Shown one piece after another: positions 57,061 through 64,000 of a stretch of DNA of 64,000 nt. The stretch covers positions 9,275,228-9,339,227 of the forward strand of contig NW_020312867.1 in the NCBI RefSeq assembly GCF_003265705.1, read 5' to 3'. The DNA is from Callorhinus ursinus. Taxonomy: Eukaryota > Chordata > Mammalia > Carnivora > Otariidae. Position 1 is the first letter of the stretch, and the number at the start of each line of letters is the position of its first letter. The notes beneath the pieces are model-generated. The model was not told the origin of the DNA. It searched no databases and saw nothing but the letters and a program-made list of their open reading frames with translations. A program made the position numbers and the translations under genes.

Positions 57061-58056
57061 CATGTCTTATCATTGTTGACTGAAGACTAGACATTTTACA
57101 TCAGATACTCCTCCGACTCTGAATTCTGATCCCTCCCAGGAGGGGCAGTTGCTACTGCTGTTTGTTTCTTTGTGTCCTCCTTTTGTTGGCCTGGATTAAT
57201 TCTGTTGGTGTCTATTTCCCTTGCATTGTGCAGTGGCTGACCTTTTGGCTTAGAGTTTGGGGTTTTTTTATTCTTGTTTTTAAGTCTGACTTCTTAGAGG
57301 TCATCCCTCGGTCAGCAGATGATTAGTCAGAGGTGGGGCTGAAGCAGCTCGAGCCAGCAAGGCTTCTATCCTTTGCTGATGCATCTGTGGGTGGTTTCAG
57401 GAATGCATTCAAAGTTGAGGCAATTTACAAGTGGGCCCCTCTTTTAAGTTCTGTGTGTACAACACCTCACCCTCAGCCAGGAAGGAGTAGCTGGCTGGGG
57501 TTCTCTGTGCTCTCTTTTTAGGAGCTCACAGCCTTGGGTATGACCTCAGCCTTCCAGACCACCAGAGACAAGTAGGATCTTATCAAGACCCCGTCTGGCT
57601 GCCTCCTTCCCACATATCCACTGCTAAATTTCTGGCTGGTCTATCTGTCTGGTGCTTGCCCCAACCAGTTCCAAGGCCTTAGGCTAACTGTGACATTGGC
57701 CTTCCCTGATAGTTTGCCACGGATCTTGCTGTTGGGTTTGACATCACCCCTGGGCATGTAATAATCTGCACTTTTCTCCAATAAAGTCCAGCCCCTTCAT
57801 CTGCAGAGCTGCAATCCTCACGGCCTGCCTTGCCCTGGTAGGACCACAGAGCTGGGGGTAGGGGACCAGCAGCTCTAAGCTAAAATGCCATGGACTCCCA
57901 TGGGTCTTACCGAGGTTTGGTAGATTTTCTTAAATAAATGCCTCTCAATTTGTGTCTAACTTAACACATCCAAAATCGAATCCAAATCCAAATCCCTGAT
58001 TCCTGTCCCCTTCTGCTGTAGATGGGAACTCCCTCCTTATAGCCTTTTGGGTCAAA

Positions 58057-58313
58057 AACCTTGGAATTATTCTTTTTTTTTAAAGATTTTATTTATTTAT
58101 TTGACAGAGAGAGACACAGCGAGAGAGGAAACACAAGCAGGGGGAGTGGGAGAGGGAGAAGCAGGCTTCCTGCAGAGCAGGGAGCCCCATGCAGGGCTCA
58201 ATGCAGGGCTCGATGCGGGGCTCCATCCCAGGACTCCGGGACCACGACCCGAGCCGAAGGCAGAGGCTCAACGACTGAGCCCCCCAGGCGCCCCAACCTT
58301 GGAATTATTCTTT
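58057..58313 (-). mobile_element. CanSINE with perfect 19-bp duplication
   Basis: Minus SINE (58076-58294) between two copies of aaccttggaattattcttt. Inserted at the 5' edge of an L2. The body has a small local duplication: tgcagggctcaatgcagggc. Confidence 0.95.
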
Positions 58314-58753
58314 ACCCCTATTTTCCTCTCTCATCTCATGACATCCAACTACAAGTCCTGTCAGTTCCACCTTCGAAAGATGCCCAGAATCCATCTGCCT
58401 CTTGGCACCACCACCAAGCCCGCTCGGATCCCAGCCACCACCATCTTTTGCCTAGAAAACTGCAGTAGCCTCCCTGCTGGGCTCCCTCCCTCTGCTCCTG
58501 CTCCCCTTCTCTCCTTTCTCCTCGAGGCAACCAGGGGAGCCTTCCCAATGTAAGTCACATCATGTCATTCCTTTGCTCAAATCCCCTCCATGGGTGCCCC
58601 TTCTCACTCAGAGTGAAAGCAGGGGTCCTTCGGGGCCCCCTGGCTGTTCTCTGGCCTCTCCTCTATCACTCTCTTACCCACTCCTCAAGAACCAGAGGGA
58701 CTGGATCAGTCAGGATCTTCCATGCAGTAATCTGTATGGGGAAAGTTTAATAT

Positions 58754-58977
58754 AAAGAATTATTGAGGGGTGCAGGGGGTAGGCGCGCAGTTGGTTAAGC
58801 GTCCAACTCTTGATTTCTGCTCGGGTCATGATCTCAAGGTGGTGAGATCAAGCCCTGCCACGGCCTCTGCACTGGCCATAGAGCCTGCTTAAGATTCTCT
58901 CTCTCCCTCTGCCCCTCCTCTCCCCCAACCCTTTCTCTCTCTCTCAAAAAAAAAAAAAAAAAAAAAAGAATTATTGA
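58754..58977 (+). mobile_element. CanSINE, older-looking
   Basis: Plus SINE (58767-58964) between two copies of aaagaattattga. The head is altered (ggggtgcagggggtaggcgc) and the tail is a 23-A run. Confidence 0.9.
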
Positions 58978-59635
58978 CTACAATGGGGGTTGGAGCAATA
59001 AGGGATTAGCTAATAAGAAATAAGGAGCACTCCAAAGAATTTAGAAATTTCATATTTAACAAGTTGCTACTAGCCCTACGGCAGAGAGAGCCCCCAAGAA
59101 GGGCCCACTCCCGCCCCCCACCAAGGTTGAGATCGCGTTTGCTGTAGAGGACATGCTATGTTGAGCACAATGGTGGAAAAGTGAGCTGTGTGCCTCACTA
59201 CTGGAAGTGGCTGGAAATCTACCCTCTCAGATGCAAGGGAAAGCCATTCATGGTGAGGTTTTCTCCCTGGGGGCACGCTTGCAAAACCACCTGAGACAGG
59301 TGCCCGGGACGCTGCTGGCCATGGGGTGCTGATGCCTGGTGCATCGCAGGAGCCGGTGCTGACAAAGCCGTCTTCCGTGCAGAAGCTGGTGCTGCCGACA
59401 CCACCCGGGATGTGGGAGCCCGGCCCCAGGCAAGCAGTGCAAGCTGCAGCAGCCGGCTGAGAGCACACCAGAAGCGGAAAGCAAGCCCTCTCATCCCGCC
59501 GTGTCTCTCCAGCGCCCTCTACCGACAATCCGTAACATCGCGCCCCTGACCAAAGCGGTGGGTTTGGAGCGGAGATGCAATAACTGGCATGGAGACCTTG
59601 TTGATATTTTGTGAAAAATAAAGAGCGCTCCCATC
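58978..59635. other. Unassigned insertion within the L2
   Basis: GC-rich stretch with a 206-codon minus-strand open frame (59076-59696) that runs out into L2 sequence. No domain or family recognised. The plus strand ends near a tgaaaaataaagagcgctcc polyadenylation-like motif. Could be an old LTR. Confidence 0.35.
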
Positions 59636-59931
59636 TCAGTGCCTTTGCGGTTGCTGTACCCCCTACCTGGAATCCTTTTTGTCCAACCCCAACCACACCT
59701 GCCAGGCTTGCTCTCTTATTCCAACAGGTTTCTGCTCAGACTGTTTATCAGTAGGACCGTCTCTGACCACCCTGATTAAATAGCGCCACGCTCACAGCGC
59801 TTCACATTTCCCTTCCTGGTTTACTTTCCTCCATAGCATTTGTCACCATTTGACATAATGGATTTACATGAGTATTATTTACTGTCCATCTCCTCCTTCT
59901 AGAATGAAGTTCATCAAGTTCAGAGAATTCT

Positions 59932-60907
59932 TTTTTTTTTTAAGTCATATTCCTTTTTATGGGCTATGATTAAGATTCTGAATATTTACCGAAATAAAGC
60001 TTAATACAAATGCTGGACTACTTAGATCGAAAAGGACCTCTCATAGAAGCATATCTGTCCTTAAAGGAATTCCAGTTTGAGACTCAATTTTAAGAATAAG
60101 GCATAACAAATGAACAGAAGACATACTAGGTCAAAAGAGGGATTCTTCAATTCCCAACATACTCTACACCTGATAAAACAAATCTAGATTTTTTTTTTTT
60201 CTTTAAACAACTGCCAAGGCTGGAATCAAAGACAAATAGAAGGCACAACAGTTTTGCTCTGGTTTGTGTTATTTGGATTTTGGGGTTTCTTTGTTTTGGG
60301 GTTTTTTTTTGTTTTGATTTTTTACAAATACAAATTAAACATGAAAAAAACTACTTCAAAAGAAATCTAGATCAGTTGCATTCTAGACATTTAAAACCTT
60401 TCTCACAATTTAAATGGTAAAAACAGGTTTATATTTGTTTTGTGATCACATATCAAAAGAAAAAAAAAACTCTACTAACACCTTTTATTTTTTTAACCAT
60501 ACCAGCAAGAATCAAAACTGTCAATTTTTCCAATGGCAATTTCTACACACCAGAAGGTAGTCATGACTCTCAAAGAAGAAACAATTTGGATTTTTCCTGC
60601 CTTCAAAATGTTTATCAAATCCTGTGTTTCTCACAGGCTTTTGAAACACATAGAAAATAATATTCCAATGAATGAAACATACCAAATGTCAGTAATAAGC
60701 AAGACACATTCCTTTGGGGAAACGGCTGTTAAAAAAAATCCAGTCTGTATATGCAAAAGTAAAGCAAGGAAATTCAGTCTTTTTCTCTTCTTTAAAAATC
60801 TGTTTTTCCTAAAATATCATTCCACAAAATTGGAAGTGAAGGACTAAAGGTGAGGAGAGGGAAGGGCGGGAAAGGGAGCACACATAATTAACACAAAAAG
60901 TAAAATT
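59932..60907 (-). pseudogene. Probable processed retrocopy of an mRNA 3' region
   Basis: Read on the minus strand it is AU-rich 3'UTR-like sequence of about 975 bases, ending gcccataaaaaggaatatga, then ctta and a poly(A) of about ten. A CATAAA signal sits some 15 bases before the tail. It is bounded by a 16-bp duplication: aagttcagagaattct (59916-59931) and aagtacagagagtgct (60908-60923), 13 of 16 identical. The flanking L2 is continuous across it. No long open frame was seen. The parent gene was not identified. Confidence 0.65.
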
Positions 60908-61194
60908 AAGTACAGAGAGTGCTATTTCATTCATTCTTATACCCAGCAGAGTTGAATAGAACAGTGCCTAGTACACAGTAGGCATGTAATAAATACTTAC
61001 GGAATGAATGAATGAATGATAGTAAGTTAGAAACATACAGAAATTGAAGGGGAAGCACCAGCCAAAGTCTCCTCACCTAGATACTACCACGGGCAGCATA
61101 ATGGTAAGTTTCCTTTGAGATTTTCCCCAATGAAAATTTCATTTCCATTTTTACAGGGGCTTAACATGCACACAGAAATATATTCGTATCAAAA

Positions 61195-61315
61195 GTGTGC
61201 AGCCATGTAATGAGCACTGGGTGTTACATGCAACTGAGGAATCACTGAACTCTACCTCTGAAACTAATAATACACTACATGTTAATTAATTGAATTTAAA
61301 TAAAATACAATTTTT
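61195..61315 (+). mobile_element. Carnivore LINE-1 3' end
   Basis: taatgagcactgggtgttac and ctgaaactaataatacacta with catgttaattaattgaattt are the L1 tail seen in carnivores. A SINE is inserted in its A/T-rich end. Confidence 0.7.
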
Positions 61316-61538
61316 GGGGGCGCCTGGGTGGCTCAGTTGGTTAAGCGACTGCCTTCGGCTCAGGTCATGATCCTGGAGTCCCGGGATCGAGTCCCACATC
61401 GGGCTCCCTGCTGAGCAGGGAGTCTGCTTCTCCCTCTGAACCTCTTCCCTCTCGTGCTCTCTCTCTCTCATTCTCTCTCTCTAATAAATAAATAAAATCC
61501 TTTTAAAAAATTAAATAAATAAATAAAATACAATTTTT
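61295..61538 (+). mobile_element. CanSINE with long duplication
   Basis: Plus SINE (61316-61519) with taaataaaatacaattttt before and after it. Confidence 0.93.
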
Positions 61539-61549
61539 TTGAAAAGTGT

Positions 61550-62035
61550 GCAGCTTGCTGAATTCTCAAACTGAACTCACTCAGGTAACCAGCACCCAGA
61601 TCAAGAAATAGAACATTACCAGCACCCTAGAAGCTCCCTTTGGGCCCCCTCCCAGGGTAACCATAATCCTAAATTGCAGAAGCAAAGATTAGTGTTTGTG
61701 CTTTATATGAATGGAATCCCACAGAGCTGCCACTTGACATTTTATACAGAAGATTCGTCTATATTGCTGGGAGTTATTATAGATCTTTCATATTCTTTGA
61801 TCTGCTATATTCCACTGTGTGAATATACTACAATTTATCTTTCATGTCTTTCAAACTGTATACTACAGTTTATCCATTTTCCTGTTGATGGATATGTAGG
61901 TAGTTTCCAGTTTGGGCTATTACAGATAGAGTGGCTATATACACGCTCGTACATGCCTTTTTGTGAACAGATGTCAGCATTTCTGTTGGGGATACATCTA
62001 GGAGTGGAAATGCTGGATCACAGAACATGCGTATG
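61550..62035 (-). mobile_element. LINE-1 3' region remnant
   Basis: ccagcacccagatcaagaaa, tatgaatggaatcccacaga, gttgatggatatgtaggtag and ctaggagtggaaatgctgga are minus-strand L1 3' sequence. The 176-codon frame here is L1-derived. Confidence 0.65.
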
Positions 62036-62461
62036 CTCAGCCAGCCTCCCCACCCCACTCCCCAGGGATATTCTCTTTCATTCATGTCAATTAGCCTTCC
62101 CTGACGTACCACATGTGAAGTGCCCAGCACCATGCAAGGTCCTCAATATGGGGCATTCTGGAAATGAGCACGTTCTGTCTTTGATTCCATGCAAAGCACC
62201 GTAGCTGGTCCACTGGGATGAGACAGACAAACAAGCCATATCATAAGTAAGAGCGGGCAAACCCTATAATTACATAGATCTCACTCCTGAAAAAAAATAT
62301 TCTAAGGTTATATTTAAAAGAAAAAACTCTCTCTTTACAAAGTTAGGATTGAAAGACTCAAGAACCATAATAATGGCAAATATTCACTGTCTACTTCCTT
62401 TGTGCTAACCTTATTAGGTATATAATATCATCTAATCTTCAGTGAGGCACTGTTCTATCAC

Positions 62462-62805
62462 CCTGTAATACAAAGTCCAACTTCATTTATTTATGTTCGA
62501 CTGCTGACAGTTTCAAGCCCATGAGAAAGCCTGTGGACTCCCTCCCTTGGCACCTGTGGTCCCTCTCAAGGGCCCCTCACCACAGTCCCACCCCCTAAGC
62601 ACAATCAAATGGGCCAGTCACCTCTCCCTGCTCCCTCAAGCCATTTTCAAACCTGTTTAGGAGCCTGCCTGCTCTGTCCCCAAAGCCACTTTATGTCAAT
62701 AATAAATTTTTTCTATAGCCCCTTGATGCATGTGTAGGGTCATCAGCCCCTGCTATCCAACCAAATTTGAGTGTGGGGGGGGTCAACATCGCAACAGGAC
62801 AACAC
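62462..62805 (+). mobile_element. Candidate solo LTR
   Basis: About 340 bases from TGTAATACAAAG to GGACAACA, with an AATAAA at about 62700. It interrupts a minus-strand MIR-like sequence that resumes as gcattttatagataaggaaa. Ends and target duplication are not clear. No retroviral coding sequence was seen. Confidence 0.45.
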
Positions 62806-63204
62806 TTGCATTTTATAGATAAGGAAACCAGAGCCTAGAAAAGTTATTTCCTGTCCATTCATTTAACAGTATGTGCTGAGCGCAGAGAGCCATGGGGAAA
62901 CAAGGGGGGGATCTCCTGCCCTCATCAGAGTGGGGGAAGTTGCTCACAGAAAAATAAACATAAGCTGCCTTTAAATATATGAAAACATCACCAGCCTCTC
63001 TTATAACTAAGTATTTACTAATTAAAACAAGAGGTTTTTGTTTTAACTTATCATATCAAACAAGATCTAACAATGGAACATACACCGAGTTAGCAAAGAA
63101 ATGAGAAACAGACGCCTGCCTACCCTGTTACAGACGGTGCAAGATAATACAGTTGGCGGGCTATTTACTTGGTGTATCTAGCAACATTTTAAATATCCCT
63201 CCTC

Positions 63205-63440
63205 TTCCTCAGTAATTCTTTTTTTTCTTTTTAATTTTATTTTATTATGTTATGTTAATCACCATACATTACATCCTTAGTTTTTGATGTAGTGTTCCAT
63301 GATTCATTGTTTGCACCCAGGGCTCCACGCAGAACGTGCCCTCTTTAATACCCATCACCAGGCTCACCCATCCCCCCACCCCCCCTCCCCAGAACCCTCA
63401 GTTTGCTCTTTTAGGAATTTATACACATCATACAGAGGTA
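63205..63440 (-). mobile_element. Carnivore LINE-1 3' part
   Basis: gttaatcaccatacattaca, gatgtagtgttccatgattc and aatacccatcaccaggctca: minus-strand L1, less decayed than the L1M pieces. Confidence 0.7.
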
Positions 63441-63639
63441 TGGTCCCACAGCCAAAGAGGGGCAGGGCTTGACACTTTCTTCTTTCCTTAAATAAACTGT
63501 ATTTTATTTCTCTATGGGTCTTCGTAGAAAGAACGATACAGAAAATGAGGAATCAAACATCTAACCCACAATCCCAGCACCTGGGCCAGACTGAGCTCAT
63601 ACTCCACGGAGTAATGCTGCCCCCTGGTGGTTTTTTTTT

Positions 63640-63800
63640 TAAGTACATTCAGGAGCGGGTGGGAGGGATGGGGTGGCCGGCTGATAGACATTGAGGAGGG
63701 GTATGTGCTCTGGTGAGCACTGTGAATTGTGTAAGACTGATGAATCACAGACCTGTACCCCTGAAACAAATAACACATTATATGTTAATTAAAAAATTTT
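63640..63800 (+). mobile_element. Carnivore LINE-1 3' end
   Basis: ctggtgagcactgtgaattg, taagactgatgaatcacaga and cctgaaacaaataacacatt with atgttaattaa: plus-strand L1 tail. Confidence 0.75.
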
Positions 63801-64000
63801 TTTAAATTACAGATTGATGAAAATTTTAAAAAATGTACTGAATTTTCTTAACTAGGGAATGCGCTCACATGGTTCAAAGTTTAAAAGTTCTAAATGGTAT
63901 ACACAGTGGGCACTTCCTTCCTTTCCTGTTCCCCTCAAACTAGATTCCTTTCCCCACAGGCTAGCAAACTGGCCAATCCCTATACACAGCCCTCCAGAGA

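Larger units (their letters stand above)
58314..61015 (+). mobile_element. LINE-2 broken by several later insertions
   Basis: L2 blocks run in order: tcacatcatgtcattccttt (58556), gtaccccctacctggaatcc (about 59656), cagcgcttcacatttccctt (about 59796), agaatgaagttcatcaagtt (59901), and gaacagtgcctagtacacag (60959) with its aataaatactta end. Gaps hold a SINE (58767-58964), an unassigned stretch (58700-58753 and 58978-59635) and the retrocopy at 59932-60907. Confidence 0.7.

Noticed and set aside
59076..59696. 206-codon minus-strand open frame
   Set aside because: GC-rich, resembles no known protein, and runs from an unassigned insertion into L2 sequence, so it crosses a repeat boundary.

Overview
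This is a stretch of mammalian nuclear genome with one protein-coding gene: spliced, vertebrate-type, with no operons. The many tRNA-derived SINEs have the carnivoran CanSINE layout: a head like ggcgcctgggtggctcag, then a CT-rich stretch, then an (A/T)-rich tail. Their body sequence resembles bear/seal/mustelid-type copies more than the typical dog or cat subfamilies. The source is therefore most likely an arctoid caniform carnivoran (inference from repeat subfamily only). The rest of the window is intergenic or intronic sequence packed with interspersed repeats.

Gene content. TGM6 (protein-glutamine gamma-glutamyltransferase 6) lies on the + strand from the ATG at 29971 to the TGA at 51130-51132. 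I could place all 13 coding exons. Every intron is GT-AG, every junction phase fits, and the exons sum to 2121 nt, giving 706 residues plus stop. Exon 1 carries only 7 coding bases. The catalytic Cys274, His333 and Asp356 and the supporting Trp238 are all present, so the gene looks intact and encodes a plausible active Ca2+-dependent transglutaminase.

Layout. 1-29.7 kb: upstream intergenic DNA holding L1 remnants (two related 5'UTR/ORF1 pieces on the minus strand, an ORF2 piece and several 3' pieces), ancient LTR and DNA-transposon fragments, MIRs and about ten SINEs. 29.7-51.1 kb: TGM6, with SINEs, MIRs, an L2, MER5-like elements and a 21-bp minisatellite in its introns. 51.1-64 kb: downstream DNA with a plus-strand L1 3' part carrying a large GGAA microsatellite and a 10-N assembly gap, an L2 broken up by several later insertions (among them a probable processed retrocopy of an mRNA 3' region at 59932-60907), and a candidate solo LTR. 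No other gene, tRNA/rRNA gene or CRISPR-like array was recognised. In the human genome TGM3 lies upstream of TGM6 and SNRPB downstream; neither is visible here.

I did not find an undescribed biological system. The most useful observations are the exact TGM6 gene model with its tiny first coding exon, a 78-nt frame-preserving intron next to the catalytic Asp, the retrocopy nested in an L2, the nested inverted SINE pair, and the unresolved GGAA tract.
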